From Phalacrocorax aristotelis (Eukaryota; Chordata; Aves; Suliformes; Phalacrocoracidae), in NCBI RefSeq assembly GCF_949628215.1, contig NC_134276.1:103969256-104033255 (forward strand): DNA of 64,000 nt, written 5' to 3'. The notes beneath the pieces were generated by a model that saw only the letters and a list, made by a program, of their open reading frames with translations, made no database searches and was not told where the DNA came from. A program made the position numbers and the translations under genes. Shown here one piece after another: positions 14,030 through 26,500 of the stretch (its first letter is position 1; each line of letters starts with the position of its first letter).

Positions 14030-16429
14030 CATTTCACCAGTCACCTTGGAGCACCCTTCTTGATTGTATTAGAATGAAATGACAAGCTTTTTCTAAAAAA
14101 AACCTCTTTTATCATTCTGATTTAAACTTTGGACCTTACTGGAAGTCACTGGAACTGCAGAACAATATTAAGATCTAATCCTTTTTCATTTAAGCTGACA
14201 GGACAAAAACTCAACAGAGTAATAATAATAATAATAATAACTTCTGAAGTGCTTGGGATGGCTTGTACTTTTCCTCCATCTTTTCACATTTATAGTTCTG
14301 TTTGCTTGTGGGTTCCCTTTGGGACATGCACTTCATATTAAGTGAGTATTATCCCGGACCATGCTTACTTTGAGGTTTATTTGAAGGCAAACTGTGTTAA
14401 ATTATGGTGCTGCATTATTAACAGGCCATATGGGCATCGGGCTTGAGAGAGAGAAGCTTAACAAGAACACAGGAAAACAATCTTCTAGATCCTTCCTTCC
14501 TTCTCCTAATACATAATCCTGAGTGCAGGAAAGAGATAAAATATTTAAATACCATGGTGGAGGACCGTAAGGGACAGCATGCTGTTAAGCCCTTCTGAGA
14601 GCACTCCATGTCCAGTCATCACCTCTGCTGGTCTTGCCCAGCACCCATTTAAAGCAATAATATTTTTAAAATATTTTCTGGCCTGAAGTAAGCATCAGAA
14701 TAGATTTTCTGTGTTTTCTGTCACGTTTATACACTTGTTTGCTACTCCTTGTTGTAACAGTTTTATTCCAGTTTCTCTGGACATAACGAGAGCCTTAACG
14801 GCAGGAGCGTGGACGTAAAACACCCTTTTGATGTGTGTGAGCCCACCCCAGTTGCACCTGATGGGTCTTGCTGTGGTGCAACCCTGTTCCTCAGCTCCGT
14901 GTACCGTGCTGGCAGCCACAGGGTCAGACTTACTGCCAAACCATTTGCGTGGAGGGGAGGACATGCTTTGTTTAACCAAATCGTGTTCTCTCTGATATTT
15001 CCAACCCCGCAGAATCCTCTTAGTGTACAGTCTGGGGTGGCAGTCCCGGGGCCACAGAGGTACGGTGCCATCGGAGGTGGCTGGTTTCCTATGGATGAAT
15101 TTAGAAAGCTTTTTGCACTCCTTGGTCCCTTCTTGCTTTGCAAAAATTTTTCATACCCTGAAACATTCCCCATACAATTGCAAGATTTATCCACTCAATG
15201 TGAGATATTAGCGATTTCACAGTAGATATAATTTGATGTCTACTGCAGAAATTGATTCCTCAAACGTAACTGTTTCTTCCTTTGAGACACAATTTAAAAA
15301 TCAATGGTAAGGTAAAGTTTAAGGAATATTTTAAAAATTTATTTCACAATGTCAGACTAGATTATAAGGTGGTAATATAAAGTAGCACATTTTTGGTGCC
15401 AACATTTTAAACAAAAGGCAGGCTGCTGAGCTGGTGGATGGTTACTGACTCACTGAGGTGCCAAATAAATACTGACAAGAGTAGTCTTTTCTGACAGTAG
15501 AGGGATTATTTTTCATTTTAGTTTATTCAGCTAGTTCAGGTCAATGCCTGATTCACTCTCACCGTGGCAGCCGGTTGCTATTGCAAGAAACAAAAAAGCA
15601 TGTTTTCAACTCTTTAAGTAATGGGTAGAAGCTACTGGCATTAAAATCCTCAAAGTGCTGGGACCACAAGTCAGCAGTTCAGATCCTCTCCTCATGTACT
15701 TTAGAGAACTGATGCATTACTTTTATTTGTAATTTGCCTAAAGCTGGGTAAAAAGAGGCAATTGATTAAAATATATGAACCCAGACTTCACAGTAGTTTT
15801 ACTGAACTAATAAAAACAATCAGTTAATTAAAAAATGAATGACCCACACTCAGTGCCGTAAGAAGGCCGTGATATATGCATGTTTAAATAACTGCAGAGA
15901 TATAATATTTTGCGAAATGGGAATGTCAAATTCAAAGTGAAATACCAAGTATCAACTTTAGCATAAAATTTTGTTTTATTTGCAGGTTACAACACCTTTT
16001 CCCAGTTATTTCACATTTTATTCTTGTTTTTCTATGAAAGCAGCTCTTTGGAAGTGCCCAGACCAGCATAAACCATGCTGAAGATCAGGGATTCATTCTG
16101 CAATTACAGAATTACTCAGCTGTAAAGCTGCACTCATGAGGACAGGGAGAACTTCACTGTTGACATTTGGTGAATTGCTGCTAGAAATTTCACTGCCTTG
16201 GGATGTGGCTTCACATCAAAGAAGACAGAAAAAATCACATCTACGTACATCCTTCTTTTAAAAGTGTAGAGAGTCCACAAGCATGTAGATAAGGGTGATA
16301 CATTTAATTGACAGCTTTCTAAGATTGTTTTTGCAAGGTCCTTCACCATCAGCTGTTGCAGCACTGAACAGCCACGGGGAAGGAAGAAGGTCTGTGCACT
16401 GATAATTAAAGGGAAACAGAAGGCAAAAA
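14030..16429. other. Non-coding, no gene recognised
   Basis: Overlapping frames of 138 and 143 codons at 14763-15225 on opposite strands lie in a GC-richer patch, but their translations have no known domain. The rest is AT-rich and featureless. Confidence 0.6.
14221..14240 (+). repeat. AAT trinucleotide repeat
   Basis: Nearly seven copies of AAT, 190 bases after the CTCTC array. Confidence 0.9.
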
Positions 16430-17515
16430 TTAATGGTCAGCTTTCACAGTGGAAGAAGGTCATGAATGGAGTCCTGTGGGGATATGTGTGGGGAGCTCAT
16501 GCTGTTCAATGTGCTCCTAAATGATCCGAAAATGGAAAAAATGAGGTGACAATATTCACTGATCATACTAAGTTATTCAGAGCAGTGAATGCCGGGCTGA
16601 TTGTAAGAACTGCAGGACATTATAAGAGTGAATGACGAGATGATGAAGTGGTCAGTGAAATTCATTGTAGGGAAACATGAAGTGGTGTACATGGGAAAAA
16701 ACAATCCCAATTTCACATATAAAATGATGGCCTCTAAGGTGATTGCGACCTCAGCAGAATGAGCTCTTAGGTTTCTAATAGTTTGTTGCATGAAAACATC
16801 ATCACAGTGCTTGTTATTGATCACACTAACACACTGAAAATCAGGCATAAAGATCAAAATAGAAAGCAGCATGTGGCCATCACACAAATCCATGCTGTGC
16901 CTGCATCCTAAATGTGCATTCACATCTGGCCCTCTCAGTTCAGGGGGGGATGCAGCTGACACAGAAACAATACCAAGAAGGACAACAAGGATAATTGGAC
17001 ATATAGACGAGTTTCTACATGAGCAATGATTCTCTAGGTTGAGAAAGAGATGACAACAAAGGGGTATGGGAGAGGTGTATTAAATCACTAGTGACAAGGA
17101 GAGGATGAACAGGGAATTGTTTAGAGTCTTACAACAAAAGAGCTAGGAGGGGTCAAATGAGACAGCCACCCCTGGAGCTTGCTGCAGCAGGAGACCATTC
17201 TTCACACAGGGTGCAGTTCAGACATGGGACTGTGAGCTGCATAGCATTATAGTTGGTTATATTGGATCAAAACGTTATGGGACAAGTGACTGGGACCAAA
17301 GTCCATTAAGGGCTATTAAATACAAAAATACTGAAAAAAGTCTAAGCTGAAAATTGCACGAGGGGGACTTCTGTGAATATTCTGGGGAAGGTTATCACTT
17401 GGCACACCATTACACAACTACATTACTTAGCCATGAGCTGCTTTGGAAACAGGGCGGTTGACTAGGTGGACCTGCCGTCTGACAGATTATGCTTATAGTT
17501 ATGTATGAAGAAGAA
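16430..17515 (+). mobile_element. Ancient CR1/L3-type LINE, ORF2 end and 3' region
   Basis: The order of recognisable pieces follows the amniote CR1 family that is very common in turtles and crocodilians: GGAGTCCTGTGGGGATATGT, CTAAATGATC, CACATATAAAATGATGG, GAAAACATCATCACAGTGC, ACAAATCCATG, AGAGCTAGGAGGGGTCA, TTCTTCACACAGGG, CATTAAGGGCTATTAAATAC and GACTAGGTGGACCTGCCGTC with TCTGACAG. All reading frames are broken by stops and small indels. It is an old insertion and probably predates birds. Confidence 0.75.
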
Positions 17516-20500
17516 TGTATTGTATCTGAAGAGGACCTTTCTGGGACAGACAGGAGAGAAATGTATCCCCAACAAGATACCTTTACCTTCTCCATCTTCT
17601 CCTATAGGAACTCTGGCATGAAACTGCAGTGAAAATCAGTGTTAAACTTTGAAGTTCACAGCCAGCTGGTTTTGTGCATGGAGCAGCTGGTGGCACCAAA
17701 AGAAAATCAAATCAACTCACAATGAAAGAGATGAGATATTAAAAGCACTTGGGGGGAAATTCAGTGAAATATTTGGATGAAAGTGTGAGTTCCGCTGCTG
17801 CCCACGTCTCAGCTGTGAGCAGGGAAGTCAGCCTTCCTCATCAGCAGCTCCTACATAAAAGATATTGCAGTGGGCCTCAAATTGCAAAGATGTTCCTTTA
17901 CAACTGAAGGATGGCTCCGAATTCCCCCATTTCCTTGCATGCAATGCAGTCTGCAATAACCCCATGTCACACACCCCTGGCTCTGCAGTGATGTTCCCCT
18001 CTCCTCTTTGGTACTTGCCCTCAGTCAGACCGATACTCCTTCAATAAGTTCTCTCTTTACCTTCATATTATAAAGACTGATCCCTCCTCCTCAGCTATTA
18101 AATGTAATTTCTGTTTATACATCAGTTTATGCTGGGAAGACGTAGGAGAACTTATGGCTTGCCTGGACTTGTTCCTACCAGGAGGAAAGGTGCAGACCCC
18201 CCCAGCATTGCCTAACATGAATTAAAACACCACTTGACACCTTGTTTAGACACAGCTTAAGACTTTCTGCCTGGTCTTATGTCTCATCTTTCTGCTCTTC
18301 TGTTTATAGGCAGGGACAACAGCATTACAAATCTACCTGAGAAGGCTGGTGTTAAGATTAATGTTTCTGCAGGTGTTTGAGGATGATCTATAGCTGATAA
18401 GTATTAAGAGACAGATGGACGGAGTCCAAAAATCTCAGGGCAAAACTAATTCACATTGTCAGGATTTTGGAACATTTGAAGGCACCACCTCCTCCTACTC
18501 CCCCTCTCTGTGGGACTCCAGTTTTTTCTGCTTTCTTCCTTGTTCAGCTCTTCCTCTGAATATTTAACCCCCTCCTTCCTTTCTGCAAAGCCTTGCCTCC
18601 TTCCTGCCCATGTCCTGGCCTCCCCCTCTCCACTCATTTTCTCTGCTTGCTTTAGAAATTCCTGCATTTCTAACTTTTCTTAAGTGGGAATACTTTTCTT
18701 TCTCTTTGTTCTTTTCTGTTGCAGGTACAGAAGCTGTGTCATACATGGTTTGCCCTCCTCACCTTGTCCCTGGAGGGCTCGGCAATTTTGGGTGACTTAT
18801 CTTTATGGAGGACTTCAGGCTTCCCTGAATTTCCAGTATATGGACAAAGCATTTCTTTTAGTTTTGACTTCCTAGGTGAGCAGAATGAATAGGTTTTGAT
18901 TTGGTGGCACCATGCAGCCTGGAGAAATACACAGTGACTAACTCTTAGCCTATTTTGAATGGCTTCGCTGTTTCCTTTACTGATATTTTAATACGTGTGT
19001 TTTATATTCCACCGTGCCAACTGGAGCTGACCATGGCTCCTTATATGCCTGGGTTGATTAAATTGCTCTCTGTACATCTGCTCCATAGTTCCCTATTCAT
19101 TACAAACTCATATTAGCTTCTAAAGCCAGGCCTCCTTGGTAATTGTTATTTGTTATGAAAGAAGCTTGCTTTTTCATTCTGTGCTAATTATTATATTTAA
19201 GCTGGATCTTTCCGTAATTCAGAGAACAATTGTCCAGCTTTTATGAAAGTAATTCTTCCCACCTCTGCCACCATTCTTTCCCTTTCTTGCACAGTAAACT
19301 GGAGAGTAGTGTAAGCTCACATCAGACTTTCTTTGTTTAATCATGGCTTGGCAATAGCCCGTAGTTCTGTTATGTCTGCTTACCCTCCAACGCCTGTTGT
19401 CTACACAAAAGGAAAAAAAAAAAAAGGGTTAGATATGGATTGTACTTCCCCAGGGAGATGTAGAGTTTTTATTTCGCTTTGCCTCTCTATTGTTGCTGCT
19501 TTGTAATGAATTTGCGGTAAGGAACATCTTGTCTGCAGAACCGTGTTTAAAATTAGAGAGGGGAGCGACACATCGCTTGCACCTTTTGTTTCACATTTCT
19601 GGGACGTGTTAACAACAAGCAGTAGAATTATTTGTTTGGCTGATTTGGTCCCTGAGACCGCAGCAGGGTTTAACAATCTTTTTGACTTGCTTTATTTTAG
19701 ACAATGGGTGGTAATCAACCAGAGAGCACATTCAGCCCGCTTCTTCTGCCTTCGTGTGGGTCACCGGGTCACCACTAAAACAGTCATTAGGCTTGGAGTT
19801 GTTTTTAACTTCCACACGCACACACACCTTTATTCCACCCTGCAGCTGCTCCTAGCAAGACAGGCTCTCCTGGCAGCTCTTCTAAGCAGTGTTTGACACA
19901 AATTGGTCCACATAGCCTGGGCCTGTGCACTGCCCTGTGCTGCTCCAGAAGGAAGCATTTTTCTTCTCACAGCTTCAGCCTTTATAGGCTAAACCAGAAT
20001 CTGCTTCTGTGTTGAGCGCTGGTTTTATCTTTGTCCCACTGTGACCTTTGCTGCATACTCATGGGGTGGACACAAGTCAATGCCTTTGGCTGGGCTGTGG
20101 TTAAGATCCCTTTGGAGAGAGATTTTCCAGGAAGATGGGGATGGGACCCCCTCTGCTATCTCCAGTGTTGCTGGTCCCGCAGGTATAGGAAGGATTAAGC
20201 TGCAGAAGAGACCATCCCATCTCTCCTTCTGCCCCCCAAGGCCTGCATAAGCTTTGGTCACCCAGGACCTTCAGCCTGGTGGTGTCAGGGGAACTGGCAG
20301 GGAGGCTGGTTTCAAAGGGGCCGTTCTTCCCTGCCATCCCTCTGTCTAGCTGCTGACTTTTATGCAAAGTGGGTGTGAAATGATGACAGGTCAGAACTGA
20401 CATGTATTTGGCACAGACTGCTATGAGTGCTCAAAATGCAAAGCACTAGAAGACAAATCCTGAAATAATGGATAGTTTGTTGTCAGCATCAATTCACCAA

Positions 20501-22884
20501 AACAGACTATTAAAAAAAACACAGTACTGACCAGAACATTGGGGATCACATGCCTAATTTTCCTTTAAGTTATGCTAACCCTACATCAATACAAATTCAG
20601 TGATTTCACTGAAGCAAATCTAGCAGTAGCTGGCATGATGCAGTGCTGTAGTCATGCATCAACCTTCCATGAAAGTCTGTGTTAAAATCTGTGACATACG
20701 CAGATGGGATTTACCCCCAAACTCTTACAGATCATTTATTCAGGTTATACCCCAGGGCTGAAATCTAGGGACCCCTCAGTACTTACCTTAGCTTTGTAAG
20801 TGATCCTTTCCAACCCTTGACTGAGCTGAAAAAGTTTTTCTCAAGTCAAGGCTATACAAAAGACAAAGCATAACAAATGATAATAAAAAACATACATATA
20901 TAGAAAACACACAAAGTAATATGGTGACACTGGCAATAAGAAGTGACATTGTGGGTTCTGGGGGAAGGAGCTCCCAGTGCAGCTCTTTCATGGCCCAGGT
21001 GGGAATTCCTCCTTCCATGTACTGAACCTCTATGCAAAACAAACTGGAGAGTAGGTGATGCTGTCCAAAGCAGCACAGGGAGAATAAATAGTGCATTGGG
21101 AATTAGGAGGACAGGCAATACTGTAATCATGAGACAGCTGGACTCCCAAGAGCTAAGAAGCTATAAGCCGGTTCCCTGAGGAACCGAGCCAGCAGAAGCT
21201 AAAACAAATAAAGCAAGCAGCATGCCTCTTTTGAGACAGACTTTGGGAATCTTCTTTTCTGGGAAAGGATGGCTTCTGGACAGCTTTCCCAAAGCAACAG
21301 CCTTTACACTCACGGCTTCAGTCCAATGCACCATTAGGAATGACAGAACAACAAAGCACCCAGGATTGCAGAAAGTGACGCAGGGAAATTTCAGGCCATT
21401 TTGTAGGGAAAAGAGAGCAAGGCCACCAGTGAGCAAAAGGAAGGATTCCTGGAGGTAGGCTTTCCTGCAAGGGCTGGCTTCAGGAAGAGCAATGCTGTGG
21501 GGCTGACTCATTTTGTCCTTTCCGTATTAGACAATGGTGCAAGATTTCGTCATATTCATGAGGGAGCAGGATTGTGCTCCTACCATGAACTGGTACAGGA
21601 CTATGTGTTTTAAGCACGTGCTGGTAAAACTAACCATGTTATTAAATCTAAAGAAGAGATGTTAAGTCCTACAAGTCACATTTGACAGGATAAATATCAG
21701 CTTATTAAAACAGACATGCAACATCACTATTTCTGAGGCTTTTATATTTGGTTTTCATACAAGAAAGGAAAACAAAGGCAACTGTTACCTGAGTTTGCCA
21801 AGATATTACACATTTTTAAAAAAGAAACCACAGAAGTCTGGAGAATGTGACACACCATCTCACCTTGACCGTGCACAATGCTTACTTCTACATTAGCTAC
21901 ATGTTTGTGCTTCTCTCCAGGGGTGCAACACTTCAGCAGTTCAAAGAGACTGTACAACAACCATGACAGCTTCCATTGCTCTTAAAAAAAAATCTGATGA
22001 ACTCAGGTGTTCACTGTTCCACTTTGATCCAGGATGTAATTAAATATCCTACAGCCATTGCTGTCTCCTTTAAAACTTGGGTTGTAACTGCAGCACTGCA
22101 AACTCAGCAGGGCTCAATTTGTGGAGCTTTCAGCTAATTAAACCCCACAGTCTGCATTGGCTGGAAGCAAACATCCTGTGTGGGTTTGTTTGGGTGTTTA
22201 ACAAGAGGAAAATTAATAAATATCAAGGCTGAATTCATTAGAACAGATTTTTTCTCTCTCTCAGCTATGCCTGACCTCAGTGTCTCCATTTGCTATCTGG
22301 GTTTAGAAAACTTCAGGCAGCAATGGTGTGAAGGTGGCTAAGTGGGAGGAGGTTTCTCTTATAATTACGAAGCCAGTAAACCTGAGGCCAAGTTCCTGAA
22401 AACATAAGCCCGAGGACTCACCACTTGCTGTAAACATTTTGCACAGCTTTTGCAGATAATTCTGTAAAATAATTGCCCTCTCTACTCAAATCGAAATGTG
22501 ATTAAAGCACTAGGGCACATCCTGATTTTCTACTTAGCTAGCAAAAGTAATGGCAGTAATGACCCATCAGTGGCTTGGGCTTCAGCATGAGCTCCCAAAC
22601 TGAATCTGAGGTCCCTGCTGAGCCTACGCATCCCTTGCTTGCATTTCTGTTGTTACGTGTGGCATCCAGGTTCACCCTTCTTACTTCTATCCAGAGTAAA
22701 TACATAGCTGCTAAAGAAAAGAGGTTTTTCTGTTTATATTTATTTATCCCACTCCTTGCTCTGAAAATGTGAGGAAAAGGAAAGCCCGTTTGGTATGCAG
22801 GCTCTCTTGGCAATGGCCTTACAGCGGAGAAGGGCTGCCACAAGAACCAGGATTCTACTTCTGTTCTGAAAGGCACAGTGGTGA
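17516..22884. other. Non-coding, no gene recognised
   Basis: Only short frames are present. A pyrimidine-rich part lies at about 18480-18720. A 7-bp perfect hairpin occurs at 21169-21186. No repeat family was recognised. Confidence 0.6.
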
Positions 22885-23551
22885 ATTACCTCCAGTGTTC
22901 AGACCCACCTCTGAAGCAAATATCTCTTCCTCGCTTGTCTCTGCTGTGGAGAAACTATCCCGAGAGGTCCAGCAACTCAAAGAAGATATGTCCTGCTCCC
23001 CACCTGTACGGAGTAGCGTCTCAGCTGTTAGGAATAAGCGTCCTTTGGCTCAAAGAAGGGGATACACACCACGGGCCACCCTATGGTTCTACCTGCGTGA
23101 CCACGGAGAGGACATGATGAGGTGGGATGGCAAGCCTACCTCAACCCTAGAGGCACGGGTACGTGAGCTGCAAGGAAGAACAATCCCTCAGGGAGGTTCC
23201 TCCAGGAAAGCTGCTGCTCCAGTTTCCGGTGAGCAGGTCCCCAGACAGAGGAGTAGAAGCTCTGATTTTATTTCTGAGCTTAATAGAGGGACTCCTGATT
23301 CACATTTACAGGAAGTGAGCTGTGAATGTCATGATCAGGACTAGAGGGGCCCTGCCTCCGGCTGGGTGGAGGAAAGGGATAACCAAGTTTACCGGACTGT
23401 GTGGATCCGATGGCCTGGCACATCCGACCCACGGGAGTATAAAGCTTCAGTGGACACCGGCGCACAGTGCACCTTAATGCCATCACACATCTTGTCCACT
23501 GGAAGAAACTCAAGTGGCAACAGAAAATCTGAAGTCTTGATTGTCTTATGA
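22885..23551 (+). pseudogene. Endogenous retrovirus gag-pro fragment
   Basis: An open frame (22769-23344) carries a coiled-coil-like stretch (VEKLSREVQQLKED) and a basic, proline- and serine-rich C-terminus that resemble the end of Gag in an avian retrovirus-like family. The frame ends at a TAG (23342-23344). The same frame then stays open to a stop at 23549-23551 and includes the retroviral aspartic protease active-site motif DTGA (23453-23464, context VDTGAQCTLMPS). The protease is broken off about 13 codons after the motif, where similarity to the family seems to end, so no active protease is encoded. No reverse transcriptase, integrase, envelope or LTR was found within several kilobases. 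Bases 22769-22884 in the same frame may be host sequence. It is a dead relic of an old insertion. The exact retroviral class is not determined. Confidence 0.75.
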
Positions 23552-26500
23552 GGAATTTATGATCGAATGCACATTCTGTGGTATTTTGGGGTAATGAGAA
23601 TTAATATTCATCAACAATCTTAAATGAGAATTTGTAACCAAAAAAAAAAAAAAGGTGTGTTTGAGATCTGTAATGACAATCTTTCACAGCTGCTTTTGTG
23701 AGGGGGGAATAATTTAGCAACACTATAGCTGATGTTGACTTTCTAGTTTGTGGCGAAATGATAAAGTAAATGTTTCCTCCAAAGAGCTCCAGAGCTGTTT
23801 ATGAGAGTTAGAGGCACACTTCTGAGACAGCAGCCTGGAATCTGATGTGTTGCAATATTGTAAATTGGTGTAATTTCACTGCACTGCCTTCAGCATGCCT
23901 TCACCCTATGGAAAATATCATTATAAGAAAAAAAATTACGTGACTTGTCTTTAACTTTTAGGGAAATGAATGCATGCTAAAATGTCCATATTGTTTTCCT
24001 CTCCCCATATAATGTTAGATCCTATCTACTTGTTTACCCACAGAAATACTTACATTTTTCCCTACTCCTAGTGGGAAATTTCTGCAGAAAGAAAATCCTT
24101 AAATGTGGAAAGGCCAGAAGCTTGTACAAGCTAAACAGAAGCAGGTTAAGATCAAATACAAAAACATGGTGTAAAAAGATAAGAGGTGACATAGTTTCAG
24201 AATAAAATATTTAGATAAGGATTATTTGGGACACTGCAGAGGAGGGAGGAGAAGGGATTAGAACTGAAGAGATGTGCTTTTTGTCACACTGAATTCTTCC
24301 CCATATTTCTCATTCCCCTTCATCCAGCTATATCACATTTGTTTGTTTAGTGATCTTACAGCTACACATATCATCTGTCACTTAGTAAGGACAGCGCTGC
24401 AGAAGACACCATTGCAAAGAATTCTGACGTGGCTTGTTTTTCGCAAGAACAAAGAGTCAGAATTGTACACTCCTTTCCTAGGGAGGGCAAATTCTGGTTT
24501 AACAGCACATGTTTCATACACCGATGGTACAAATACAGAAACAAAATAGATGAGAATTTGCCCTCAGTGCAACTGGTAGCAGGCAGCTTTTTAACGTGTT
24601 CTTCAGCCATTACCTACTGCATATTTAATTTCTGGATGGAAGCCATGACTACTGATTTTGCCTAAGTTTTTTTGGTCAAAAGGTACATATAAACTGCTCA
24701 GGAAAGTGATTTTAGGGGTAGTACTCTTTCTTTTTTTATAATTTGAATGGAATTTGCTAGTCAGTGTTGCCAGAAGAAGTAATCTTATCGCTGTTATTTG
24801 ATAGTAAATTGCTGTAATAGTTGAGATGTAATATTTCAAGACAGGAGTAGTTACTTGTAAGACACTAATCTGATGGTCCAACTTTAAAACTAATAGATAT
24901 TTTTACAGCTGCAGTACAACATCTTCCAAGAGCCCTGATAAAAGGTTTATTTTGTATTAAATGGTTGTATATATATGGTACAAATGGGTGTAGTTATTAG
25001 AGGTTTTAGATCCCTCAACTAGAATAAATTAAAAAAAAAACTGACACAAAAGTCTTGTTTAAACTATCAGGCATAAATAAATACACAATATAGTACAGAG
25101 GGTGCGGAACAGACCGTCAAAGTGTTTGCTCACGTTTTAAGCCAACCTTTCGCAAAGACACAGTGTCTGAACCTGATAACTGAGTTACCAGGGGTTTTTA
25201 CCAGGTTAATTATTTGTGCTGGCAAAGCAGTTCATTGCCATGGCCAGTAGCACTTTGCTTAATTGGGCCCTTAACCCCTGCAAAGTCTCAAGCCCTGTCA
25301 GCTCAGCCAAGGTAGCGCAGCCCTGAGCTGGTCGCCCTTGAGCACAGCTGCATGCCTCACACCCTGGCACAGGGCAGCTCCTGGCTGTGGATTAAGGACA
25401 TCAGTGGGGAAGCCCAGGGGGGACTGCTGGCACAGGTTTTGCTGCCTGGACGTTCACAGAAAGAGCACTGGTTATTTTGTCTGGAGGACAGTTCTTGGCA
25501 GAGCAGGTGGTGGCCATCAGCAGGGTGGCGGGAATGGCCAAATGCCCCGTGGTGACTCCACCAGTGCCAGGTCCCAGCGCTGGGGGGAGCTGATGGGCCC
25601 CTTGCCCATGTCTGGAGGCAGCAGGAGCAGGCATGCACACTCTCCAGGGCCTTTCTTATGGCTCTGCCCTTCATCTCACCCTGTCCCTTCCTTGGCAGGA
25701 GAGTCTCAGCTCCATCCTCACAGGCTTGAGCGAACCCCTTCTTTCTCAGTACTGGAAGCTCAGGCTACAGCGGGACACCAAGAACAACTGTAAGTGACTG
25801 CATGAGGCCTTCCAGGCTCTTGTAGAGCAAAGGCAAAAGGTTAGCTTAAATCGCTGCTGCAGGCACGCTTTTCAGACTCCTATCTTTGGGATTGTAAGGG
25901 AACGCTATTCTGTCTTAGATAAAAGTAAAGACTTATCTCTTTTCAAGGTTGACTTCTCTAAATGATCCAACGTACATGTCCCAGTGCTGCTGGGTGCCTT
26001 GTAACAGGCAGATAGGGAGGTATTCCAAATCTGAAGACATTTCAGCACATGGTTCCTAAGATGTTTTTTCCCTTTTCCCACAAAAATCAAAGAAATGGAA
26101 ACAAGCAAACAAACAAAAAAGAACCCCACCACAAACCCACCCCCAACCGATTCCACCAACACTTTTGTGTGTAAAGGCAGGAATCAAGTGATGCCTCTGA
26201 TCTTGCCCTGAACGGTTTGGGTTGCTTGATGCTTGCCCTGTTGTACACCTTATTCAAAACCAGCTTGCCTGTTTCTGAAGTGCACATCCCAGTGGATTAC
26301 ACTCACATTTGTGGACTGACTTGCGTGCAGGCTTTTTGGGCCATTAATTTTCTTAAGAGATACTAGCTATTGCCTCCAGATGTGTTGCTCCTGCTCTTTG
26401 TGTGCACTCCCCATGCTTGGGTCTATAAGGAGGGAGCTCAGCAGCCACTAACTCTGGTTTACAGGCACCATGGAGCATTTTGAACCTGAATGAGCAGAAA

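Noticed and set aside
13534-14082. Long Ser-Pro-Leu and Arg-Gly-Glu repeat open frames on both strands
   Set aside because: They are by-products of the CTCTC pentanucleotide array, which leaves some frames without stop codons. There is no gene.
21169-21186. 7-bp hairpin CGGTTCC-CTGA-GGAACCG
   Set aside because: A single short stem in 64 kb is within chance, and nothing around it suggests an RNA gene.
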